A DNA stretch of 6,503 bases from JBHIBA01 sp046758845 (lineage in GTDB: Bacteria > UBA8248 > JACPRG01 > G963555815): contig JBHIBA010000267.1 in the NCBI GenBank assembly GCA_046758845.1, positions 1 through 6,503 of the forward strand, in the 5' to 3' direction. The notes below the pieces were generated by a model, which was not told where the DNA came from, did not search any database, and saw nothing but the letters and a program-made list of their open reading frames with translations. The stretch's first letter is position 1, and each line of letters starts with the position of its first letter. Shown one piece after another: positions 1 to 6,474 of this stretch. The position numbers and the translations under genes are program-made.

Positions 1-713
1 GGGCCCACGTAGTCGGCCACGTCGATGGTGCCCTTCTCCAGGGCGGGAAAGATCTCGCTGCCCGGCAGGAGCGTTGTCCGGGCGCCCGCAGCCTGGAACA
101 GCTGGGCCACCATGCCGCCGGGGACGCGCATCTTGCGCCCCCGGAAGTCCTCGATCGAGCGGATCGGGGTCTTCGAGTGGATGATGTTGGGGCCGTGCTG
201 GACGTGGCCCACGTAATACATGTTGAATTTCGCGAACAGCTTCCGAGTGATCTCGCGGCCGCCGAGGGCGTAGAAGAAAACGTCCCACTCATGCGGGTTC
301 CGCAGGCCAAGCGGGTAGGAGCTCAGGAACACCGACGCCGGCAGCCGGCCCGCCCAGTAGAGGGTGAAGGGGTTCATGGCCTCGAGCACGCCGTTTTTCA
401 CCGCGTCGAAAAGCTGCCACGCGCCTACGACCTCCTTCGCGCCGAAGGGCTTGAAGGCGAGCTCGCCCCCCGTCTTTTCGACCACGTTGTTACACCAGTC
501 CTTGAAGAGTTTCAGCCCGATGCCGCCGGGCCAAGAGGTTTGGATCTTCCAGGTCGTGGTCTTCCCCTTGGCGGTCCCGATATAGGGAAACCCCAGCTTG
601 CCCGCCGCGCTCAGCACAGCCGTGGCTCCCCCTGCAGCCGCTGCGCCTTTGAGCAATTTTCGCCTTGAAATGCTTTTTTCCCTTCCCAGGGGCCGTTCCT
701 TCTGGTCGCTCAT
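1..713 (-). CDS. dctP: TRAP transporter solute-binding protein, DctP/TakP type (partial, 3' end off window)
   Basis: This is the extracytoplasmic binding protein of a TRAP transporter, which captures a carboxylate-type solute in the periplasm and hands it to the DctQ/DctM membrane pair. About 237 residues are visible; family members run to roughly 330-370, so about a third is missing to the left. A twin-arginine motif SRRKLLK (16-22) followed by an Ala/Gly-rich stretch (23-38) indicates Tat export. The DctP core begins at TTTWKIQTSWPGG (52-64). The signature region follows: FRGRKMRVPGG (190-200, with the conserved Arg-Val-Pro), then LPGSEIFPALEKGTIDVADYVG up to the window edge, very close to TakP-like proteins. 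The ATG at 713 has a G-rich ribosome site (GAGGGGG) about 6 bases upstream. The substrate is unknown; the family takes 2-oxoacids, lactate and similar acids. The dctQ and dctM partners would be expected to the left. The gene sits after a likely terminator and is probably its own unit. Confidence 0.93.
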   Translation of the reverse strand, partial: MSDQKERPLGREKSISRRKLLKGAAAAGGATAVLSAAGKLGFPYIGTAKGKTTTWKIQTSWPGGIGLKLFKDWCNNVVEKTGGELAFKPFGAKEVVGAWQLFDAVKNGVLEAMNPFTLYWAGRLPASVFLSSYPLGLRNPHEWDVFFYALGGREITRKLFAKFNMYYVGHVQHGPNIIHSKTPIRSIEDFRGRKMRVPGGMVAQLFQAAGARTTLLPGSEIFPALEKGTIDVADYVG

Positions 714-787
714 TGGCCACCCCCTCTGGTCCATTGACAGAAAACCCAATTCACGGAACCGCCAAAGGATATCACACCCTTGAGGGG

Positions 788-809
788 AAAAAAACCACTC
801 CCTCAGCGG
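788..809 (-). terminator. Possible rho-independent terminator after the second membrane glycosyltransferase gene
   Basis: Read on the minus strand, CCGCT-GAGGG-AGTGG can fold into a 5-bp stem with one G-U pair and a 5-base loop. It is followed directly by seven T residues (794-788). The hairpin overlaps the TGA stop of the 803-2734 gene. A second short hairpin (CCGGC/GCCGG, 811-825) lies just before it inside the coding end. The stem is short, so strength is doubtful, but the position between two functionally unrelated genes fits transcript termination. Confidence 0.4.
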
Positions 810-2734
810 ACCGGCGGAAGGCCGGCGGGACGCCGAAGGCGTACCAGAGAGCCTATCGCGACGGCGATAAAAGGGAGAATGAAGGGGTAAAAGGGGATCG
901 AGTACCGCTCCGCCCCCTCATGATGGATCTCCAGCAGGACGTGAAGCATGTACCGGGTCGCTATGAGCCCCAGGAAAAGGGACCAGAAGGGGTGACGCGG
1001 TTTGCAGCGCAAAACCAGAATCAGGCCGAGCAGGAAGAATGCAAAGGAGTAGAAACACAGGTAGAAAAACCAGCGGCTGTGATAGTCGAGAAAGAGCAGA
1101 TGCATGTGTCGCCACCGGTGCGTGGAGAACAGGATGGCCGGCCCCATTACGAATCGTTTCCATAAATTATTTGCCGGATAGGGCGTCTCGCCTCCCCCCT
1201 TTGTGAAAAATCGCCCAATGATCCGCACCGGTTCCTTCTTGAACGCCTCCCAAGCCGCCCCCGGCTGCTCGATGGGATTCAAACCGGTCGGAAAGGTCTC
1301 GCGGTAGGTAAGGACCCATCGGTGAGCTATGGTGTATTCATTCGTAAGCTGCCCTTTCTGCGTGGTGACGGGGTACGCGGTTCCCATGGACCGGTAGTTC
1401 AGATAAGAGAAAGGGATCATCAGAAGGACCAGGGGGAGAAGGTACGCGCCGGCCTCTTTCCACCTCCAAAGGATTCGCAGACCCTTTTCACGCCCCTTCG
1501 AAGATTTAAGTGGAACGGTCCGTCCCCAGAAAAGCCAACCCATCATGAGGGGGAGGAGGACGACGTTCTCGATCCGTACGGAGATCAGCACTCCCAGGAG
1601 GGCGCCCGACAGGCAGAGCCAGAAGACCCTTCGCCCCCCCGTTGCATCGTAAGCCTTCAACGCCGCGGCCACCTGGAAGGTGTGATAAACAAAAACCAGA
1701 ACGGCCCAATGAACGAAGAGGGCGACGAACACCAGGGTGTAATTCACGAGGAAAAGGACGGCTGTCCACCGCCCGACTTCCTCGCCGCCCATCCGTCCGG
1801 CCATCCACGCGCTCGTCCAGGCCGCCACACCCGCCAACAGGTACTGAAATACGAGCAGCAGCGGGATGTTCGCGCCGAAGACCTTGATGAAGGCCGCCAG
1901 CGACATCCAGTACCCGTAGGCCTCGCCCGTCGGGATGGGGCGTCCCCGCAACAGGTCTTGCGCCCATTCGACGTAGTACCAAGTGACGTTGAACCAGCTC
2001 AGCCCAAGGGTATACCGGTAGAAGAAAAAGGACGCGAGAACCACGAAGATGACCGCCCAGACAATCTGAAACAGCAAGGGGCTCAGTCGGGGCGCTTGCC
2101 GCTCCCTTCGCCTTCCGAGATGTCGGAGAGCGAAAAAGCAAATCCCGAAGAACATCACCTCGATGGCGCCCCATTTCCCATCACCCTGCCGAAGAAAAAT
2201 AAACAAGGAATAGGGGGCGACGGCGAGAAGCGCAGTTTCGAGCGCCCGGACCCCGTCCCTTCCTATCGGGTCCGCCAGCGCCCAGGCGGAGATTCCCCCC
2301 GCCGCAAGAGACACAAAGAAGTACACGTAGAGGCGATGGCCCGCGCTTTCCAGGGGATTGAGCCCCAGCGCCTGAGACACTGTAAACTCAGGCAAAAGCA
2401 GGCCGGCGTGGAGAAGAAACCCCATTCGGAAAAGACGCAGGAGGGGCAGCCCGCCGCCTCTTTCTCGAACCGACCAGATCCATCCGTAAGCGAACACGCC
2501 CGCCCAAAAGAGGGCCAGCCACGGGAGCACCCTCCAGCCAAAGTAAGGAACGACAAAGGATGCCTTGCCGAAAGGTTCTTGCTGACCGACCTGGGGCTGA
2601 ACAGTCAGCCACGCCCAGACAAAGAGGGAAAGGGCCAGCCCCAAAGAAAGGGCAATGCTTGCTCCACCCGCCCTGGAACCCTGGATGCGGCTCCGGCCAA
2701 TACCCCCCCCTTCCCTATCAATAGTCTCGATCAT
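803..2734 (-). CDS. Polytopic membrane protein, GT-C (GT39/ArnT-like) glycosyltransferase candidate
   Basis: A 643-residue inner-membrane protein with about 12-14 hydrophobic segments, roughly at 25-47, 62-90, 103-120, 133-155, 163-182, 188-206, 219-242, 278-310, 320-362, 368-404, 427-446, 553-577, 582-602 and 613-633. The overall plan fits GT-C enzymes that move a sugar from a polyprenyl-phosphate donor on the outer face of the membrane. One hydrophilic region (about 447-550) would be the periplasmic loop. The end, AERYSIPFYPFILPF (608-622), matches the RYxxPxYPF ending common in GT39 proteins. In the segment that usually carries the catalytic acid (WYYVEWAQDLLRG, 252-264) the likely residue is Glu256 instead of Asp, so activity is not assured. 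The ATG at 2734 has only a GAAGGG site 12 bases away, and the N-terminus (1-24) is not hydrophobic and includes a G8 tract, so the true start could be slightly downstream. Donor and acceptor are unknown. A non-enzymatic membrane protein is possible. Confidence 0.8.
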   Translation of the reverse strand: MIETIDREGGGIGRSRIQGSRAGGASIALSLGLALSLFVWAWLTVQPQVGQQEPFGKASFVVPYFGWRVLPWLALFWAGVFAYGWIWSVRERGGGLPLLRLFRMGFLLHAGLLLPEFTVSQALGLNPLESAGHRLYVYFFVSLAAGGISAWALADPIGRDGVRALETALLAVAPYSLFIFLRQGDGKWGAIEVMFFGICFFALRHLGRRRERQAPRLSPLLFQIVWAVIFVVLASFFFYRYTLGLSWFNVTWYYVEWAQDLLRGRPIPTGEAYGYWMSLAAFIKVFGANIPLLLVFQYLLAGVAAWTSAWMAGRMGGEEVGRWTAVLFLVNYTLVFVALFVHWAVLVFVYHTFQVAAALKAYDATGGRRVFWLCLSGALLGVLISVRIENVVLLPLMMGWLFWGRTVPLKSSKGREKGLRILWRWKEAGAYLLPLVLLMIPFSYLNYRSMGTAYPVTTQKGQLTNEYTIAHRWVLTYRETFPTGLNPIEQPGAAWEAFKKEPVRIIGRFFTKGGGETPYPANNLWKRFVMGPAILFSTHRWRHMHLLFLDYHSRWFFYLCFYSFAFFLLGLILVLRCKPRHPFWSLFLGLIATRYMLHVLLEIHHEGAERYSIPFYPFILPFIAVAIGSLVRLRRPAGLPPVR

Positions 2735-2743
2735 CAGGGATCA

Positions 2744-2842
2744 CTACCCTTCGGGATTGACCGCCTCGTCGAATGGCCCGCCCGGCTGCACGAGAAGAAG
2801 AGACAGCCGCTGCCGGGCCTGCAAACCATGTTCGGCCGTCAC
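2744..2842 (-). CDS. Possible 32-residue small protein gene between two membrane glycosyltransferases
   Basis: A GTG at 2842 overlaps the TGA stop of the upstream membrane-protein gene by four bases (GTGA), a usual form of translational coupling. A GGAAAG sequence 7 bases before the GTG could serve as ribosome site. The frame runs 32 codons to TAG and stops 9 bases before the next gene's ATG, nearly filling a gap otherwise unexplained in this packed operon. The product starts VTAEHGLQARQRL, then LLLVQPGGPFDEAV, with no membrane segment or recognised domain. About two thirds to three quarters of third positions are G or C. Other readings: the displaced C-terminal tail of the upstream protein after a frameshift, or simple chance. 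I do not recognise any family. Confidence 0.3.
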   Translation of the reverse strand: MTAEHGLQARQRLSLLLVQPGGPFDEAVNPEG

Positions 2843-4512
2843 GCGGAATCTTTCCGGGCAAAGGGGGTCAAGCGCGGGAATCTTACCCGCCACCCAAGGG
2901 TGGGGACGCCGATTGCGGCAATCATGAGCAGAACGGGACTGGCCGAATCTCGGTGTCGAATCAAAGTTCCCACGTTTCCGCTGAAGATTGCCAAAAAGCC
3001 CAGCGTGATCGCCACATAGGCCAGATAGGCCCACCCGATCCCGGCTCGCCTGATTGCGATTTTCCACCCTCCTAAGAAGGCCATTGCCAGAGCGAGCCAC
3101 CAAGGGACAGCCAAGAGGAAGTACGCGATCCCCTTCCGCCCTTTCCACCATCGAGGAAACGGCTCGAGCAGCACGTGGCCCAGGTTGTTCGCCCAGGCGG
3201 CCGCTGCATCCCGCCACCGGAAGGTCTTTTGCAATCGCGTCATTATGCTGCTGTAGTATTGAGCCGGCCAGACCTTGTAGCCGCTCCCGAACCCGGTGGC
3301 GAAAATCCGGTGCGCAGAGATGCTCTCAAGCACGTAGTAGTCCACAAGACGCCGGCCCGGCGCCCACGCGGCCGCGAAAGAGGCGACCAGCCCGAGCGCC
3401 ACAAGGCCGCATCCAATCCTCTGCCACAGCGCAAATCGCCGCAGCGCCCTCTGGATCACGACGCCCCCCAGACACAGCGCGGCCGTCAAGGCGATAGGGG
3501 GAAGCCACCGGGTGCGAATACTCAAGGCCGCTACCAGGGTCGCGACGGAGCCGGCCAGCCACCCCCGGCCCTCTCCGCGCGAGAACCGCTCCCCGAAATA
3601 AGCGGACGAAACCACGGCGAGGATGAAGTAAGGCTCCTTCAACGCGTCCAACGACCACAGGAACAGGGTCGGCCAAAAGCACAACAGCGCGGCTCCCCAC
3701 CGCGCGGCGCGAACCCCAAAGCGATCCCGAAGGGCCGCGTAGCCGACCACACCGGCCAGAACGGACACGACGGCGCTCAGGACTCTTGCGCCGGCGGGCT
3801 CCACCCCAAAAACGAAGAAAAGAAATGATTGCGGAAGGAGGTGCCTCACATCTCCGTGGATCGAAAACACAGAGCGGTCCGGATTGAAAATTTCGCTCAC
3901 CTCGCCGGGTGACACCCATTCCCCCCGCCAGAACAAGGCCCAGGCCCGGCTCATGAGAATGGCCTCGGCCCCGTCTCCGAATAGAACCGGGACATGAAAT
4001 CCAGGGACGTCCAGGGCGAACCAGGCGGCGGTCCAGCCCAAAGAAGAAGCCAAAGGGTAGTAGAAGAAGATGAAGAGAAGGCGGGCCGCAAGAGCGGCGT
4101 AAATCAAGCGGCCGAGCCAAGTCCGCTCCTCCAGCGGCCAACTCCGGGCGACGGAATTGAACCCGACGGAAAAAGCGAGGACCAGGAAGAAGGTCCCCGG
4201 CAGCGCCCACCATAAGAGCCCCGCAGCCGTTCCGAAGAACAGGGCGATCCAACGGTGGCGGTGGGCCGGAAGGGGCCCCGGCTCGACAGGGCGCCCGCGA
4301 AACATGAGGGAACGGACTGTTTCGGGTGAGGTCCAGGCCCAAACGGCCAGGACCGCGGGCGCCAGCCGGACTTCCCGGCCCGGGACCCAAGGCAATGAAC
4401 CCAGGCGGACCCATTCCAACACCGCACCGATAACGATACCTGCCACCAAGCCGCCGGCCAGAGGGCGAAGCCCGTTCCCTATTACGTCCCTCACGCTGCG
4501 GCTCGGGGCCAT
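2839..4512 (-). CDS. Polytopic membrane protein, GT-C (GT39-type) glycosyltransferase candidate
   Basis: A 557-residue membrane protein with about 12 hydrophobic segments, roughly at 18-34, 47-60, 88-118 (two), 134-152, 240-260, 272-288, 291-305, 318-332, 337-352, 365-383, 461-479, 491-510 and 524-540. The region 170-240 resembles the first periplasmic loop of GT39 enzymes: GDGAEAILMSRAW (179-191) would supply the catalytic acidic residues, followed later by FFVFGVEPAGARVLS, RFGVRAARW and WSLDALKEPYF (286-296), as in polyprenyl-phosphate-sugar transferases. The C-terminal SGNVGTLIRHRDSASP (511-526) occurs in membrane proteins of exopolysaccharide clusters. The ATG at 4512 was chosen because AGGA lies 8 bases upstream; a TTG at 4563 would add 17 residues but has no ribosome site. 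It follows the SUMF1-fold gene by 57 bases. It is not similar by eye to the 803-2734 protein beyond the general plan. Sugar and acceptor are unknown. Confidence 0.82.
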   Translation of the reverse strand: MAPSRSVRDVIGNGLRPLAGGLVAGIVIGAVLEWVRLGSLPWVPGREVRLAPAVLAVWAWTSPETVRSLMFRGRPVEPGPLPAHRHRWIALFFGTAAGLLWWALPGTFFLVLAFSVGFNSVARSWPLEERTWLGRLIYAALAARLLFIFFYYPLASSLGWTAAWFALDVPGFHVPVLFGDGAEAILMSRAWALFWRGEWVSPGEVSEIFNPDRSVFSIHGDVRHLLPQSFLFFVFGVEPAGARVLSAVVSVLAGVVGYAALRDRFGVRAARWGAALLCFWPTLFLWSLDALKEPYFILAVVSSAYFGERFSRGEGRGWLAGSVATLVAALSIRTRWLPPIALTAALCLGGVVIQRALRRFALWQRIGCGLVALGLVASFAAAWAPGRRLVDYYVLESISAHRIFATGFGSGYKVWPAQYYSSIMTRLQKTFRWRDAAAAWANNLGHVLLEPFPRWWKGRKGIAYFLLAVPWWLALAMAFLGGWKIAIRRAGIGWAYLAYVAITLGFLAIFSGNVGTLIRHRDSASPVLLMIAAIGVPTLGWRVRFPRLTPFARKDSA

Positions 4513-4569
4513 CCGGTTGTTCCTGCGAAAGAGATAGGGAACCGCGATGCAACGGACGCGCAAGCGCCA

Positions 4570-5493
4570 TCACGGATCTTTGGCACAGCGAAAACCGAGG
4601 GAAGGATGGCGCTCGCGCGGCCACACGGACCCCAGATTGGCGGCGCGGGCAAAAGCCCCTCCGTATCCCCATCCGCCTCCCCGGATCACTTTCCTGCGGT
4701 CTTCCTTCCTGGACGGGGGATCGTACCAGTCGGCCACCCATTCCCACACGTTTCCGGCCATGTCAAGAACACCATACGGACTCGCTCCGGAGGGATAGCC
4801 TCCAACCGGGACGGCTCTTCGCAAACCGGCTTCGTACGAGTTCATCCGGGCGGGATCAAACCGATTGCCCCACGGGAAAATCCGTCCATCCGCACCCCGG
4901 GCCGCCTTCTCCCACTCGTCGGAGGTCGGAAGACGACGACCCACCCTGCGACAATAGGACACCGCCTCCTTCCACGAGACGTTGCTGACGGGGATCTGCC
5001 AGGAGCTCGCATCGCCTTTGACGCTGCCGTCCCGGACCGTCCAGGGAGAGAGTTCAAAGCGTTTGGACGAGTCGGGCGGGGGATTCCCCTTCCATAGATA
5101 TGTGGCGATGGAGACCTCGGTCTCGTCCATATAAAACGCCGGAAGCAATACCTTCTGAGGTGGCGTTTCGTCGGCAAACCACTCGGGCCGAACATAAGGG
5201 TGATACCGCCTGGCCAACTTCGCCGCCGCCTTGATTTCGGCCTGTGTGCTTCCCTTTCGAAACTTTCCCGCCGGGATCAACAGGAGACGGACTCCGTCCT
5301 TCCCAATCAGCACCGGGGGCGGATCGGCCGCGTTGACCGCCGATCCGAACAGCGTCAGCGAGGGGAGAAGGGCAAGGACCAGAACAGCAAAGACCGATGT
5401 TTCCCGAATGGGTCTCCGGGCCGCCGAGGATCTCTGCGCCTTGAGTCGGCATCCGGTCCCGTCCTTGCGATACCTCCTAGTCCAATTTCGCAC
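4570..5493 (-). CDS. Exported SUMF1/formylglycine-generating-enzyme-fold protein lacking the catalytic cysteines
   Basis: From a GTG at 5493 this gives 307 residues. A basic stretch and a hydrophobic core (about 29-50, VFAVLVLALLPSLTLFG) ending at VNA-A (about 55) form a Sec signal peptide, so the protein acts outside the cytoplasm. The FGE/SUMF1 domain fills about 60-305: RLLLIPAGKFRKGS near its start, FYMDETEVS, IPVSNVSWKEAVSYC, GRRLPTSDEWEKAARG, FPWGNRFDP, YGVLDMAGNVWEWVADWY, and the final GFRCA. True FGEs have two copper-binding, substrate-reacting cysteines after the RGG motif; here those places appear to be Tyr277 and Ala282 in RGGGWGYGGAFARA, so sulfatase activation is unlikely. Other SUMF1-fold proteins have different or unknown roles. 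The GTG start overlaps the methyltransferase gene by 17 bases. A longer ATG start (5631) would overlap by 155 bases and is less likely. The perfect ribosome site at 5479-5472 does not serve this frame, so the N-terminus is uncertain. Confidence 0.85.
   Translation of the reverse strand: MRNWTRRYRKDGTGCRLKAQRSSAARRPIRETSVFAVLVLALLPSLTLFGSAVNAADPPPVLIGKDGVRLLLIPAGKFRKGSTQAEIKAAAKLARRYHPYVRPEWFADETPPQKVLLPAFYMDETEVSIATYLWKGNPPPDSSKRFELSPWTVRDGSVKGDASSWQIPVSNVSWKEAVSYCRRVGRRLPTSDEWEKAARGADGRIFPWGNRFDPARMNSYEAGLRRAVPVGGYPSGASPYGVLDMAGNVWEWVADWYDPPSRKEDRRKVIRGGGWGYGGAFARAANLGSVWPRERHPSLGFRCAKDP
5462..5479 (-). promoter_or_regulatory. Strong Shine-Dalgarno cluster at the methyltransferase/SUMF1 junction
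   Basis: On the minus strand TAGGAGGT (5479-5472) is a near-perfect anti-16S match and includes the methyltransferase stop codon. AAGGA (5466-5462) follows. The AAGGA lies 9 bases before an ATG at 5452, but that ATG is not in the frame of the SUMF1 domain. In the domain's own frame no ATG, GTG or TTG occurs between this site and the signal peptide core. The site therefore either serves a gene whose frame is broken here or is unused by the GTG at 5493. Confidence 0.5.
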
Positions 5494-6358
5494 GGGCTTT
5501 CCCCCCCGACCATCGCCGCGCGAGCCACTCTCGCCACTCCGCGATGAGGTGCCACCGGATCTGATGGAGGCGAAATCGCCGGCGGAGCCTTGCGGCAGGT
5601 TGGGGCTTCCATTCAACGGGTAGACCTTCACGGGGACGGGCCAGGGCCCGAATCCCCAGTTCGACCGGCTCGATGGCGATCACTTCAAAACCCGCTTTCG
5701 CAAGGAAGGGCTCTAACGTGCCCTCTGACAGGAGAAAAACGTGGTCCGGGCCCAGAAAGGTCTTTTGAAGGTTTCCCACCGGACGCCATACATCGGGGGT
5801 TTCCATGCAGAGGTATCCACCCTCGCCCAGCACATTCTTGACCTGCCTCAGGCAGGCGATCGGATCCGACAGGTGTTCCGCAACGTGAAACATCGCCGCA
5901 AAATCGAACCTGCCTTCCGGTAGAGTCAGCGGCCACTCCCCCTTGATCACCTCCAGGCCCTTTTCTTGACAATAAGTGATAAAGAGGGGATTGAAGTCAA
6001 TTCCGACAGCCTTCTGGACATAATTCCGGGCGACCTCCAGAAACGTCCCCTCACCGCTTCCGATTTCGATCAAACGCTCAATCCCTTTTCGCCCTTCCGG
6101 GCCCAGCCGGTGGGAGATCCATTCCCAACGTTCCTGGCCCTGCCGGACCTTGTGCTTCAAACGCTCCGGTTGGAGGCGGCCCAGCGTCTCCTCCAGGCAC
6201 AGGTTCACCCTCCGGAGGTCCTCTGGACCCAAGGGGCGTGACTGATAAACCAAACCGCATCTTTGGCACATGACGAACTCGATCGAGCGTTCCCACTTCC
6301 GCAGAAACACCCTCTCGCCCGAGCTAGATCCACAAAGCAGGCACGTCTTTGGCTCCAA
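5477..6358 (-). CDS. Class I SAM-dependent methyltransferase with N-terminal CxxC/CxxC knuckle (Methyltransf_23-like)
   Basis: A cytoplasmic methyltransferase of 293 residues from the TTG at 6358. The N-terminus carries a zinc-type knuckle, CLLC (6-9) and CQRC (31-34) followed by GLVY, as in many methyltransferases of surface-polysaccharide and sugar-nucleotide clusters. The SAM-binding motif I is LIEIGSGEGTFLE (96-108), the ribose-binding acid is in VGIDFNP (Asp121), and HVAEHLSDP (158-166) with YLCMETPD (182-189) are the later motifs of the Rossmann fold. The last 45 residues are rich in Arg and Trp (ARLRRRFRLHQIRWHL onward). The start at 6358 was chosen because GGAG lies 9 bases upstream; another TTG at 6373 adds 5 residues and has no clear ribosome site. 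The frame stays open to the right edge but holds no other ATG, GTG or TTG there. Its position at the head of the glycosyltransferase run suggests methylation of a sugar or glycolipid, but the substrate cannot be read from sequence. Confidence 0.87.
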   Translation of the reverse strand: MEPKTCLLCGSSSGERVFLRKWERSIEFVMCQRCGLVYQSRPLGPEDLRRVNLCLEETLGRLQPERLKHKVRQGQERWEWISHRLGPEGRKGIERLIEIGSGEGTFLEVARNYVQKAVGIDFNPLFITYCQEKGLEVIKGEWPLTLPEGRFDFAAMFHVAEHLSDPIACLRQVKNVLGEGGYLCMETPDVWRPVGNLQKTFLGPDHVFLLSEGTLEPFLAKAGFEVIAIEPVELGIRALARPREGLPVEWKPQPAARLRRRFRLHQIRWHLIAEWREWLARRWSGGKARAKLD

Positions 6359-6468
6359 CGCAGGACTCTCCAACGATGCGCATGTGAAGCAAAGAAGGGA
6401 AGGACCTCGATCCGGTTCTCGGGACTCACGACCCTTTGCCGGATTCCCGGACCCTTCAACCCCCCGAC

Positions 6469-6474
6469 ATTTTA
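6469..6474 (-). promoter_or_regulatory. Possible sigma-70 -10 element upstream of the methyltransferase gene
   Basis: TAAAAT on the minus strand matches five of six bases of TATAAT and is a rare AT-rich spot in this GC-rich region, about 110 bases upstream of the methyltransferase start. No good -35 box sits 16-18 bases further upstream (the sequence there is TGAGGG-like), so the call is weak. The 130 bases from 6374 to the window edge hold no other recognisable gene or site. Confidence 0.2.

Noticed and set aside
177..668. A 163-codon plus-strand frame opposite the TRAP gene
   Set aside because: The minus strand here encodes an unmistakable DctP protein; the plus-strand product has no recognisable motif.
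811..825. CCGGC/GCCGG hairpin as a terminator
   Set aside because: It lies inside the coding end, and 16 bases separate it from the T-tract. The hairpin directly beside the T-tract is the better candidate.
1322..3019. A 565-codon open frame on the plus strand
   Set aside because: It lies wholly opposite two genes with clear membrane-protein character. Its product is a low-complexity Pro/Arg/Glu/Lys mix typical of the antisense of hydrophobic codons, with no domain and no sensible operon position.
4510..4563. TTG start at 4563 adding 17 residues to the first membrane protein
   Set aside because: No ribosome site precedes it, whereas the ATG at 4512 has AGGA at a good distance.
3326..4747. 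A 473-codon minus-strand frame overlapping the first membrane protein
   Set aside because: It is a frame-shifted copy of the 2839-4512 gene, very rich in Arg and Gly and without hydrophobic segments. It also runs across the end of the SUMF1-fold gene.
6205..6459. An 84-codon minus-strand frame starting upstream of the methyltransferase
   Set aside because: It is a shifted frame over the methyltransferase N-terminus with no motif; the CxxC and SAM-binding motifs are in the other frame.
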